Source: JBCDKH01 sp964388485
GTDB lineage: Bacteria; Planctomycetota; Phycisphaerae; Tepidisphaerales; Tepidisphaeraceae
Length of the DNA: 64,000 nucleotides
Assembly: GCA_964388485.1 (NCBI GenBank)
Contig: CAYMAS010000012.1
Location: forward strand, 1 to 64,000
Reading direction: 5' to 3'
The notes below the pieces were generated by a model. The model had not been told where the DNA came from. It saw only the letters and a program-made list of their open reading frames with translations, and did not search any database. Of this stretch, positions 8,516 through 15,417 are shown in pieces; positions within the stretch are counted from its first letter, which is position 1; each line of letters opens with the position of its first letter. The position numbers and the translations under genes were made by a program.

Positions 8516-8824
8516 GGCGTGGGTGTCGCTAAGAGAAGGGGAGGGAGGAAGGGGCGGCGTCTGCAGCTGGCTGAAACATCAACTGCACGCAGAGGTGCGA
8601 CACGTTCTCCCAAGGTACGACGACTCGTCCGTAAGTCGTCGAGGTCGTTTCCGTACGGACTGGCGTGCCAGTCGTTCGTCGAAAACAGGCTTCAGCCCCG
8701 CTTCTGTTGCGGGAAGAGGCGGATGCTACCGACAACGCAACGCATGTGAAAGGTTAATTTTCTTTCCGGACTAACCTGCCCGACTTCAAAATACGGCAGG
8801 ATGTCGTGGTGCGTCGTCGACGCA
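8516..8824. other. Intergenic stretch with a small palindrome
   Basis: No gene is seen. A short inverted repeat, GACTGGC and GCCAGTC, lies around 8659-8674. No clear promoter could be assigned for the minus-strand gene ending at 8515. Confidence 0.4.
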
Positions 8825-9583
8825 CTATGACGACAACCATATCGCCGCCAGGTTGTAAGCGACGTGGCAGCCCACGGCAAGGCCGAAGCCGCGGGTCAGA
8901 AAGACGATGCCGAGCCACAAACCCGCCAATGTCCGGAAGCCGAAGACCGTCGCGTCGAACGCCTCGCCCGTCGCCGGCAGGTGGTGATGACCGGCGAACA
9001 GGAGGCTCGTCGTCAAGAGCGTCAGCCCCAGCGTCCAGCCGTTGCGGCGGCCGAGGATGTGCGTCAGCAGGAAGTCGATTACGGCGAATCCGACGAAGCG
9101 GAACAGCAGTTCCTCGAAGATGCCCGCCTCGATGGCGATGAGCCACTGCCGTGACGAGCCGCTCGTCGCCGACAGTTCCGGCACGCCGAAGACGATGAAC
9201 GCCATCCCGACCAACGGCAGTGCCAGCACCAGCGACTCGGCCGCCATGGCCACCGGCACCCGCACACGCAGCCGCCAAGCATGACCGGCAAAGACGTGCC
9301 ACAGCAGCGGCACCAGCACCGCCGCCGCGGAGGCGAGCCACGTCACGTGCACCGCGACCCGGTCCATCGACGTTGCCGCCGCTTGAAGGGCATCAACGAT
9401 CCACGCCAAACTCATGACACCGGCTCGTGCTTCCATCGTCCCGGTCGTCACGAACAAGCCGCCGCGGTGCAGCACGACACACGCCAACACGAACACCGCC
9501 GCCGCGAGCGGGCGACGGCTTTGCTCGAGGTAAGTTTCGAGCGTGATCTCAGGCTTCAAACCGTCACGCACCACACCCTGCAT
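8825..9583 (-). CDS. CPBP-family intramembrane glutamic protease
   Basis: 252 aa, polytopic: hydrophobic segments at about residues 28-48, 60-80, 93-115, 130-150 and through the C-terminal third. The three CPBP (CAAX protease/bacteriocin-processing) motifs are intact: EELLFR in GIFEELLFRFVGF, the second-motif histidines in LLFAGHHH, and HVAYN near the end. The family includes Rce1-like prenyl-protein proteases and bacteriocin-immunity proteins; the substrate here is unknown. It starts 88 nt after the hslU stop on the same strand and could be read from hslU. Confidence 0.85.
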   Translation of the reverse strand: MQGVVRDGLKPEITLETYLEQSRRPLAAAVFVLACVVLHRGGLFVTTGTMEARAGVMSLAWIVDALQAAATSMDRVAVHVTWLASAAAVLVPLLWHVFAGHAWRLRVRVPVAMAAESLVLALPLVGMAFIVFGVPELSATSGSSRQWLIAIEAGIFEELLFRFVGFAVIDFLLTHILGRRNGWTLGLTLLTTSLLFAGHHHLPATGEAFDATVFGFRTLAGLWLGIVFLTRGFGLAVGCHVAYNLAAIWLSS

Positions 9584-9671
9584 CGGCGAGTCGCCGCGGG
9601 TCGCTGGAGCAGATTGGCCACGTCAACTGCCGACGTAGCCCCAAGGATTTCATCCCGAGATCAAGCGGCAG

Positions 9672-11009
9672 CTACAGGATGAGGTGGCTTAGATCCTCGT
9701 CCTTGACCAGGTCGCCGAGTCGGTCGCGGACGAAGGCGGCGTCGACGGTGAGCGACTTGTCCGCCAGATCCGGTGCCTCGAAGGCGACGTCTTCAAGGAC
9801 GCGTTCAACGATGGTGTAGAGCCGCCGGGCGCCGATGTTCTGCTGGCGGCGGTTGACGTCGTGGGCGACGCGGGCGAGCTCGGTGATCGCGTCGTCCGTG
9901 ACGTTCAGCGTGACGCCTTCGGTGCCGAGCAGGGCCTTTTGCTGTTCGATCAGCGCGTTCTGCGGCTCGGTGAGGATGCGAACGAAGTCGGCCTGCTCCA
10001 GATCATCGAGCGCGACGCGAATCGGGAACCGGCCCTGCAGCTCCGGCATGAGGTCGCTGACCTTCGAGCCGTGGAAAGCACCGGCGGCGATGAAGAGGAC
10101 GTGGTCGGTTTTCACCGGCCCGTGCTTCGTGGTGACGGTCGATCCTTCGACGATCGGCAGCAGATCGCGTTGCACGCCTTGCCGCGAAACGTCGGGCCCG
10201 CGGCCACCCCCACCTTCGCCTTTGACGGTGACCTTGTCGATCTCGTCGAGGAAGACGATGCCCGTCTGCTCCGCCCGCTCGATGGCGAGCCGGCCGACGG
10301 CTTCGTCATCGATCAGCTTGGCGGCTTCTTCCTGGACGAGGATCGGCCGGGCATCTTTCACCGCGAGCTTCTTGGTCTCGCGCTTCTTAGGCATAAGCGA
10401 TTCGAGCATGCCGGCCGTGCCGGGGTCGATCGACAGGCCACCGCCACCGCCGCCGCCGAAGGGCAGCTTGCCGGCGCGTTCGACGCTGATCTCGACGGGG
10501 TTGTCTTCCAGGTCGCCGTGGAGAAGTTGTTCGCGGAACCGGTCGCGGGTCCGCTTGCGTTTTTCTTTGGCTTCGGGATCGGTCAGGCCTTCGTTGCTAG
10601 GCAGCAGGGCGTCGAGCAGCCGCTCGTTGGCGGCGTTGGTGGCTTTGTCTTTGACCTGATCTTCCTGCTCGCGGCGAACGAGATCGATGGCGACTTCGAC
10701 GAGATCGCGGACGATGCTCTCGACGTCGCGGCCGTAGTAGCCGACTTCGGTGAACTTGGTCGCTTCGACCTTGACGAAGGGGGCACTGACGAGGGTGGCG
10801 AGGCGTCGGGCGATTTCGGTCTTGCCCACGCCGGTGGGGCCGGACATGACGATGTTCTTGGGCGAGACGTCGCGTGCGAGTTCCGGTGTGAGCTGCCTTC
10901 GTCGCCACCGGTTCCGCACGGCCACCGCGACGGCCCGTTTGGCATCGGCTTGGCCGACAATGTACTTGTCGAGTTCGGCCACAAGCTGGCGGGGGGTGAG
11001 GTCGTCCAT
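9672..11009 (-). CDS. hslU: ATP-dependent protease ATPase subunit HslU
   Basis: 445 aa. This AAA+ unfoldase feeds substrates to the HslV peptidase. It opens MDDLTPRQLVAELDKYIVGQ as in the family. Walker A is GPTGVGKT (about residues 56-63), followed by the pore motif GYYGRD. Walker B is IVFLDEIDK and the protein ends in DEDLSHLIL, the C-terminal tail that docks into HslV. A glycine run (LPFGGGGGGGLSID) interrupts the I-domain. No hslV is adjacent on either side, which is unusual because the two genes are normally neighbours. A TACTGT box lies 6 nt before the ATG. Confidence 0.96.
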   Translation of the reverse strand: MDDLTPRQLVAELDKYIVGQADAKRAVAVAVRNRWRRRQLTPELARDVSPKNIVMSGPTGVGKTEIARRLATLVSAPFVKVEATKFTEVGYYGRDVESIVRDLVEVAIDLVRREQEDQVKDKATNAANERLLDALLPSNEGLTDPEAKEKRKRTRDRFREQLLHGDLEDNPVEISVERAGKLPFGGGGGGGLSIDPGTAGMLESLMPKKRETKKLAVKDARPILVQEEAAKLIDDEAVGRLAIERAEQTGIVFLDEIDKVTVKGEGGGGRGPDVSRQGVQRDLLPIVEGSTVTTKHGPVKTDHVLFIAAGAFHGSKVSDLMPELQGRFPIRVALDDLEQADFVRILTEPQNALIEQQKALLGTEGVTLNVTDDAITELARVAHDVNRRQQNIGARRLYTIVERVLEDVAFEAPDLADKSLTVDAAFVRDRLGDLVKDEDLSHLIL

Positions 11010-11015
11010 GGGGCG

Positions 11016-11021
11016 ACAGTA
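11016..11021 (-). promoter_or_regulatory. Putative -10 box TACTGT of hslU
   Basis: TACTGT on the minus strand lies 6 nt before the hslU ATG. It faces the TACAAT box of the divergent antitoxin gene, so the two promoters share about 50 bp. Confidence 0.45.
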
Positions 11022-11047
11022 AGTGCTGAACCGTAACCGCGATCTGC

Positions 11048-11053
11048 TACAAT
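11048..11053 (+). promoter_or_regulatory. Putative -10 box TACAAT of the antitoxin gene
   Basis: TACAAT ends 8 nt before the ATG at 11062, with no Shine-Dalgarno sequence. Repressor binding here would also touch the hslU promoter. Confidence 0.5.
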
Positions 11054-11061
11054 CGGTGCCG

Positions 11062-11280
11062 ATGACTCGGCTGATGGACGAAGCGTTGAAGCGTGTTGCG
11101 GAGTTGTCGCCGGAGCGGCAGGACGCGGTGGCTCATTGGCTGCTAGATGAGTTGGAGGCCGACCGACGCTGGGATGAGAAGCTCGACGCGACGGCGGACA
11201 AGCTCGACGCACTAGCGGAAGAAGTGCTTCGGGACTACCAGGAAGGCAAGACGATTGAGAAGGCGTGGGACGAGCTTTGA
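11062..11280 (+). CDS. Putative antitoxin of a RelE-type pair
   Basis: 72 aa. This small acidic helical protein (MTRLMDEALKRVAELSPERQDAVAHWLLDELEAD) resembles antitoxins of RelE/ParE toxins that bind the toxin through a C-terminal helix (TIEKAWDEL). The start at 11062 is preferred over an in-frame upstream start because of the TACAAT box and the composition. It overlaps the toxin gene, as is typical for such pairs. It should neutralise the toxin and autorepress the operon. The family assignment rests on size, context and composition. Confidence 0.75.
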   Translation: MTRLMDEALKRVAELSPERQDAVAHWLLDELEADRRWDEKLDATADKLDALAEEVLRDYQEGKTIEKAWDEL

Positions 11281-11549
11281 CGTCTCGGCTTCGTGCCTCC
11301 TTCACCAAGCAGTTTCGACAGCTCCCGCCGGCAACACGCAAGGCCGCTCGCGAGGCTTACAAACTGTGGGTCGCCGATCCGCGTCACCCAAGTTTGCACT
11401 TCAAGCGGTGCCGCACACGGCAAGCAATCTGGTCCGTGCGAATTGGGATCGACATGCGTGCTCTGGGGCTTCGGTCAAGCGACGACGTGATCGTCCGGTT
11501 CTTCATCGGGTCCCACGCGGAGTACAACAAGCTCCTCGCCCGGCTCTAG
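11265..11549 (+). CDS. RelE/ParE-like toxin
   Basis: 94 aa from GTG 11265; a TTG at 11277 overlapping the antitoxin stop by 4 nt is equally possible. The pattern RASFTKQFRQLPPATRKAAREAYKLWVADPRHPSLHFKRC followed by WSVRIGIDMRALGLR and a short beta strand VIVRFFIGSHAEYNKLL is the RelE superfamily plan: two N-terminal helices, then a sheet with basic residues. RelE homologues cut mRNA at the ribosome and ParE homologues poison gyrase. This one reads more like the former, with Arg/Lys in the sheet and a terminal H-x-E-Y-x-K. It is translationally coupled to the antitoxin. Confidence 0.8.
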   Translation: MGRALTSRLRASFTKQFRQLPPATRKAAREAYKLWVADPRHPSLHFKRCRTRQAIWSVRIGIDMRALGLRSSDDVIVRFFIGSHAEYNKLLARL

Positions 11550-11561
11550 GCAGCAGTGGTC

Positions 11562-12161
11562 CTACTGCCGCTCCACGCCCAGCTCCTCCAGCGCCTCCAC
11601 CACCTGCGGCATCGGCAGGCCGATGACGTTGCTTAGTTCCCCGTCAATCTGCTCGACGAACAGGTCGCCCTCGTCAACGCCCGGCTCGTCCTGGATGCCG
11701 TAGGCGCCGGCCTTGCCTTGCCAGAGATTCGTGTCGAGGAAGCGTTCGAGCTCGTCGTCACTAACGGCCCGCATCACCACGTCGCTTCGAACCTGGCCGT
11801 AGCGGCGTTCGCCGTCGGCGACACGAATCAGGCAGTAGCCCGTGATGACGCCATGCCGGGTGTTGACGAGCTGTGTCAGAATGCGGCGAGCGTCGTCGCG
11901 ATTTATCGGCTTGCCCAGGACGGAGCCGTCGCCGGTGCGGGCAATCGTGTCGGCGGCAAGAACCACCGCACCGCCCTCGAGCGTCTTTGCCACGTGCTCG
12001 GCTTTGGCGGTGGCCAGATGCAGGGCAAGATCCCGCGGTTCAACGCCTCGCCCCAGCCGTTCCTCATCGAGATCCGCGGCATGAATGGTGAAGGTATAAC
12101 CGGCTTCCGTGAGCAGCTCCGCACGTCGCGGCGAGGCACTGGCGAGGACGAGCGAGGGCAT
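11562..12161 (-). CDS. maf: Maf-like nucleotide pyrophosphatase
   Basis: 199 aa. Maf proteins hydrolyse dTTP/UTP or modified nucleotides and are linked to septation control. Family marks are LVLASASPRRAELL at the N-terminus (S-x-S-P-R-R), the catalytic region VVLAADTIA, GKPINRDDARRIL and KAGAYGIQ. The ATG at 12161 is chosen over an in-frame GTG three codons upstream because a TAGGGT box lies 7 nt before the ATG and the protein then begins MPSLVLASASPRR. It converges on the toxin gene, whose stop is only 12 nt away. Confidence 0.93.
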   Translation of the reverse strand: MPSLVLASASPRRAELLTEAGYTFTIHAADLDEERLGRGVEPRDLALHLATAKAEHVAKTLEGGAVVLAADTIARTGDGSVLGKPINRDDARRILTQLVNTRHGVITGYCLIRVADGERRYGQVRSDVVMRAVSDDELERFLDTNLWQGKAGAYGIQDEPGVDEGDLFVEQIDGELSNVIGLPMPQVVEALEELGVERQ

Positions 12162-12168
12162 CGCCGGC

Positions 12169-12174
12169 ACCCTA
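12169..12174 (-). promoter_or_regulatory. Putative -10 box TAGGGT of maf
   Basis: TAGGGT on the minus strand ends 7 nt before the ATG at 12161 and supports that start over the upstream GTG. Confidence 0.45.
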
Positions 12175-12200
12175 CACGCCGGCTACTCGAAGAACGCCGG

Positions 12201-13094
12201 CTACCTCAGGAGCTTCTGCAGATGCCCAAATGCCCGCCGAGCCACTGCGGCGGGATCGTCCATAAACGGATAGAGCTCGACGGTCACCCAACCTCCATAG
12301 TTCGCCCCATCGAGCGCCTCGAACAACGCGACGAAGTCAATCGCGCCGTCGCCGGGAATCAGGTGCTGATGCACCTTCGTCGCGGCGATGTCTTCGAGGT
12401 GGACGTGGACGTACTGGCCCGCCAGTTCCCGCGCGACGGCGGCCGGATCTTCGCCCACGCAGAAGGCGTGGCCGATGTCGAAGTTCATCGATACCAGCGG
12501 CTCGTCGGCGAAATGCTGTTCTTTCCAGGCGATGTACTCCGCCGTCGTCTCGAGCATCAGGCCCGGCTCGGGTTCGATGGTGAGCGTGATGTCGTTCGTC
12601 TTGGCCGTCTTGAGACACCGACGAATCCCGTCGGCGAAGCGTTGCCCCAGCACCTCTCGCGGCTCTGTCGAGCGAATCATCGGCCCGCCCGGCTGAAGGC
12701 TGACGGAGTCGGCTCCAAGTGCCGCGGCGAGCCGGATGCTGGCGAGCGTGTGATCGACGCGAAGCTTGACCCGCTCGGGATCCGGATCGATCCACGTCGG
12801 GGCGTAGGTGTCACCGGTCGGCCTGCCGTGCGGGAATGGCTCGCTGGCGAAGAAACCAGTGAAGGCGTTGACGTTGCTGACGACAAGCCCCGCGTCATTG
12901 ATCGTGTCGGCCAGATCGAGCACGTCGCGGGTGCTCATGTCGAAGGGCGTCATGTGCGGCTGGTCGGCCATGACCTCGCAGCCGGCGTAGCCGCAGGCGG
13001 CGATGTCGCTGATCGCCTGTTGCAAGGTGCGTTTCTTGAACGAGTTGGTGCTGAAGGCGAGCCGATCTTTCCACCGGTCCCAGGATGTGGGCAT
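12201..13094 (-). CDS. Sugar phosphate isomerase/epimerase (xylose isomerase-like TIM barrel)
   Basis: 297 aa. The four metal ligands of the xylose-isomerase-like barrel can be placed: Glu in TLTIEPEPGLM, Asp in MNFDIGHAFC, His in VHVHLEDIAA and Glu in WVTVELYPF. ADSVSLQPGG and HQHLIPGDGAIDF are further fold markers. Such enzymes interconvert ketoses or act on inositols; the substrate here is unknown. The gene is only distantly like the barrel at 4406-5221. It is divergent from purM, with a 26-bp inverted repeat between them. A TACCCT box is 5 nt before the ATG. Confidence 0.85.
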   Translation of the reverse strand: MPTSWDRWKDRLAFSTNSFKKRTLQQAISDIAACGYAGCEVMADQPHMTPFDMSTRDVLDLADTINDAGLVVSNVNAFTGFFASEPFPHGRPTGDTYAPTWIDPDPERVKLRVDHTLASIRLAAALGADSVSLQPGGPMIRSTEPREVLGQRFADGIRRCLKTAKTNDITLTIEPEPGLMLETTAEYIAWKEQHFADEPLVSMNFDIGHAFCVGEDPAAVARELAGQYVHVHLEDIAATKVHQHLIPGDGAIDFVALFEALDGANYGGWVTVELYPFMDDPAAVARRAFGHLQKLLR

Positions 13095-13099
13095 CCGTC

Positions 13100-13105
13100 A
13101 GGGTA
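13100..13105 (-). promoter_or_regulatory. Putative -10 box TACCCT
   Basis: TACCCT on the minus strand ends 5 nt before the ATG at 13094. Confidence 0.4.
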
Positions 13106-13127
13106 GACGGGCTCCGCTCCTCATCCT

Positions 13128-13197
13128 GCCCTGAGCGGCGTCGCTTGCGACGCATCTATGGCGAGAGGTACGCGTCGCAAGCGACGCCGCTCAGGGC
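13128..13197. repeat. 26-bp perfect inverted repeat in a divergent promoter region
   Basis: Arms at 13128-13153 and 13172-13197 are perfectly complementary (26 bp) around an 18-nt loop. No T-run follows on either side and both flanking genes are transcribed away from it, so it is not an ordinary terminator. It sits between the putative -10 boxes of the TIM-barrel gene and purM. Confidence 0.85.
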
Positions 13198-13207
13198 GAT
13201 GCCGCGC

Positions 13208-13213
13208 TAGGTT
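13208..13213 (+). promoter_or_regulatory. Putative -10 box TAGGTT of purM
   Basis: TAGGTT ends 5 nt before the GTG start of purM. The large hairpin at 13128-13197 ends 10 nt upstream of it. Confidence 0.45.
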
Positions 13214-13218
13214 GTGAC

Positions 13219-14289
13219 GTGGACACGCCGATCACCTACGCCGACAGCGGCGTCGACTATGACCCGCTCGATGCGTTCAAGCGGGCGTGTCAGCAGGCCG
13301 CGGCGACCACGAGCGGGCCTCTGACGGAAGTGCCGGGCAGCCGTGGCGACTCCGCCTACCTCGTCGACTGCGGCGACGGCACGTTGCTGGCCCACGTCGA
13401 GGAAGGGCTGGGCACCAAGAACCTCGTCGCCGATGCCGTCGGCGACCCGTCGCTCTACCACGCGATCGGCATCGACACGGTGGCGACGATCGTCAACGAC
13501 TTGATCACCGTCGGCTGCCTGCCTGCCGTCGTCGCCATGCACGCGGCGGTCGGCGATGCGGCGTGGTTCGAGAACCGCGAGCGAGCCGAGGCTTTGGCGG
13601 CAGGCTTTGCCGAGGGCTGCCGACGCAGCGGGGCGACTTGGGGCGGCGGCGAGACGCCGGCGTTGAGCGGCTTGGTGAACCCCGACACCATCGTCCTCGC
13701 CGGCAGCGCGATCGGGCGGATGCAGAAGACGGACCAGATCGACGGCGACGTGCGGGTCGGCGATCAGATGATCTTCCTCGCCTCCACCGGTGTGCAGACG
13801 AACGGCCTGACCCTCTGCCGACGCATCGGCGAGCGGGTCGGCTTCGACCAGCCGTGCGGCGACACGACGTTCGGCAGGTCGCTGCTGGAGCCGAGCTCGA
13901 TTTATGCCGACTTCGTCAAAGAACTCTCCAAAACAAAGACGCGGCCGCACTATCTCGTCCACCTCACCGGCCACGGCTTCCGCAAGCTCATGCGGCTCCA
14001 GAAGCCGTTGACGTACACGGTCAGCAAGCCCGGCACGCCGCAGCCGGTGTTCGACTTCATCAATCAGCACGGCCCGGTCGAGCGGCGGGAGATGTTCGCG
14101 ACCTTCAACATGGGCGTCGGCTTCGTCGCCTACGTCCGACCCGATGCCGTCGACGCTACCCTCGCCGCAGCTGAAGCCACCGGCCACCGCGCCTGGATCG
14201 GCGGCGAGGTGATGGGCGACGATCGGCGAGCGGTCGAAGTGCCGTCAGAAGGCATCGTCTTCGAGGACCAGGACCTCGCCGTCCGCTGA
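13219..14289 (+). CDS. purM: Phosphoribosylformylglycinamidine cyclo-ligase (AIR synthase)
   Basis: 356 aa with a GTG start. PurM closes the imidazole ring of FGAM with ATP to give AIR in purine synthesis. It begins with the family signature ITYADSGVDYD. The ATP/Mg loop is GIDTVATIVNDLITVGCLPAVV, followed by GGGETPALSGLV and the C-terminal domain with MFATFNMGVGFVAYV and WIGGEV. Residues near THGHG-type loops are replaced by HLTGHGFRKL, as in related bacterial proteins. Length is normal. coaD follows 89 nt downstream on the same strand. Confidence 0.95.
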   Translation: MDTPITYADSGVDYDPLDAFKRACQQAAATTSGPLTEVPGSRGDSAYLVDCGDGTLLAHVEEGLGTKNLVADAVGDPSLYHAIGIDTVATIVNDLITVGCLPAVVAMHAAVGDAAWFENRERAEALAAGFAEGCRRSGATWGGGETPALSGLVNPDTIVLAGSAIGRMQKTDQIDGDVRVGDQMIFLASTGVQTNGLTLCRRIGERVGFDQPCGDTTFGRSLLEPSSIYADFVKELSKTKTRPHYLVHLTGHGFRKLMRLQKPLTYTVSKPGTPQPVFDFINQHGPVERREMFATFNMGVGFVAYVRPDAVDATLAAAEATGHRAWIGGEVMGDDRRAVEVPSEGIVFEDQDLAVR

Positions 14290-14365
14290 GCGTCCGACGT
14301 CAAGCCGCCGGATGACGATCCCGCCTCTTGATCCCGAAAGAGGTGCCGAATCCGAGTGTTACCGG

Positions 14366-14371
14366 TAGCCT
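14366..14371 (+). promoter_or_regulatory. Putative -10 box TAGCCT of coaD
   Basis: TAGCCT ends 7 nt before the ATG at 14379, with no Shine-Dalgarno sequence. Confidence 0.4.
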
Positions 14372-14378
14372 GACCTTC

Positions 14379-14909
14379 ATGAGCCACGGGACCCTCCGCC
14401 GCGCCGTTTTTCCCGGACAGTTCGACCCGATCACGAACGGCCACCTCGACGTGATCCGTCGCGGCGGGACGTTGTTCGACGAACTTGTCGTCGGCGTGGG
14501 CGTGAACCCGGAGAAGAGCGAACTCTTCAGCCAGGTAGAGCGGCTGGAGATGGTGCAGGAAGTGCTCGCCGCTGCCGAAGGGACCGGGAACGTGACGGTC
14601 GAGGCGTATCAAGGGCTGACCGCGGACTTCGTGCGTCGCAAGGAGGGTCAGTGCCTTCTACGTGGCATTCGGGATGTGACGGACCTGCGGTACGAGTTTC
14701 AAAGCGCTTTGGCCAATCGGGCCGTCGGCGGTGTGGAGACGTTGTTTCTGATGACCGGCGACCAGTACGCCCTGACCAGCAGCAGCCTGATTCGGCAGGT
14801 CGTGACGCTCGGCGGCGACGTCGAGACGCTGCGCAAGCTCGTGCCGGCCCCGGTGGTCGATCGGCTGCGTCGCGAGCAGACGCGGCAAGCCAATGCGACC
14901 GCGACATGA
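14379..14909 (+). CDS. coaD: Phosphopantetheine adenylyltransferase
   Basis: 176 aa. CoaD adenylates 4'-phosphopantetheine, the penultimate step of coenzyme A synthesis. The nucleotidyltransferase motif is VFPGQFDPITNGHLDVI (T/HxGH type). RGIRDVTDLRYEFQSALANR and the ISSSLIR-equivalent LTSSSLIRQV are typical of CoaD. The frame is open upstream, but MSHGTLRRAVFPGQFDP is the natural start and is supported by the TAGCCT box. The protein extends about 10 residues beyond most homologues at its C-terminus (RREQTRQANATAT). Confidence 0.95.
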   Translation: MSHGTLRRAVFPGQFDPITNGHLDVIRRGGTLFDELVVGVGVNPEKSELFSQVERLEMVQEVLAAAEGTGNVTVEAYQGLTADFVRRKEGQCLLRGIRDVTDLRYEFQSALANRAVGGVETLFLMTGDQYALTSSSLIRQVVTLGGDVETLRKLVPAPVVDRLRREQTRQANATAT

Positions 14910-14963
14910 GCGGCTAACGGAACTTACCCGTCTCAGGGGACGCGACGCCTCGGGTGAAAAGCA

Positions 14964-14991
14964 TTGACACGCCTGCACAATCTGGTAGCAT
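14964..14991 (+). promoter_or_regulatory. Sigma70-like promoter, TTGACA-16-TAGCAT
   Basis: A perfect -35 TTGACA (14964-14969), a 16-bp spacer and TAGCAT (14986-14991). The next gene on this strand is the prepilin-like gene at 15418, so the transcript would have a leader of about 420 nt. Confidence 0.7.
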
Positions 14992-14997
14992 TCGCAA

Positions 14998-15417
14998 CGC
15001 CGCTGCCGGTTCAGGAGGCGTCCGACCGTCGGACGTCCGCCAGCGGACCCCACCTTTCCCGACCGTCCGGTCGGTTCCCATTCCGAACCACAAAGGCCGC
15101 AATGGCCTACTGATACTGGATCTGCACGGCTTCGGCTTTGTCCGATCCTTCGCCACGGCGACGTTCGTCATGGTGCTTCCGCCAGGAACCCCAGCTCTCA
15201 CGACCGCAAACCACGTCAGGCCACCCCCACGCACGCTCATCGGGCCGATCGGCTCAGGAGCGCAACCGACCGGGGCAACCAGGCATCATCTTACTTTGCA
15301 TACCTCTCGTCCGGCGGCATGCCGGCGGATGGCAAGGCAGGGCGGACCGGTACGAAGAGCACTGTTCAGGCGGATTTCGCTTCCCCTGACCCACCTCGGG
15401 TCGAAAGGAGAACTGTT
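14998..15417 (+). other. Long untranslated leader with several hairpins
   Basis: No gene is convincing here. Within the predicted leader are short perfect stems: CGTCCGAC/GTCGGACG around 15019-15035, CCGACC/GGTCGG around 15058-15073, and GCCGGC-type palindromes near 15313-15326. The leader ends in a strong ribosome site, AAGGAGA, before ATG 15418. It does not match any riboswitch class I know. Confidence 0.45.
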
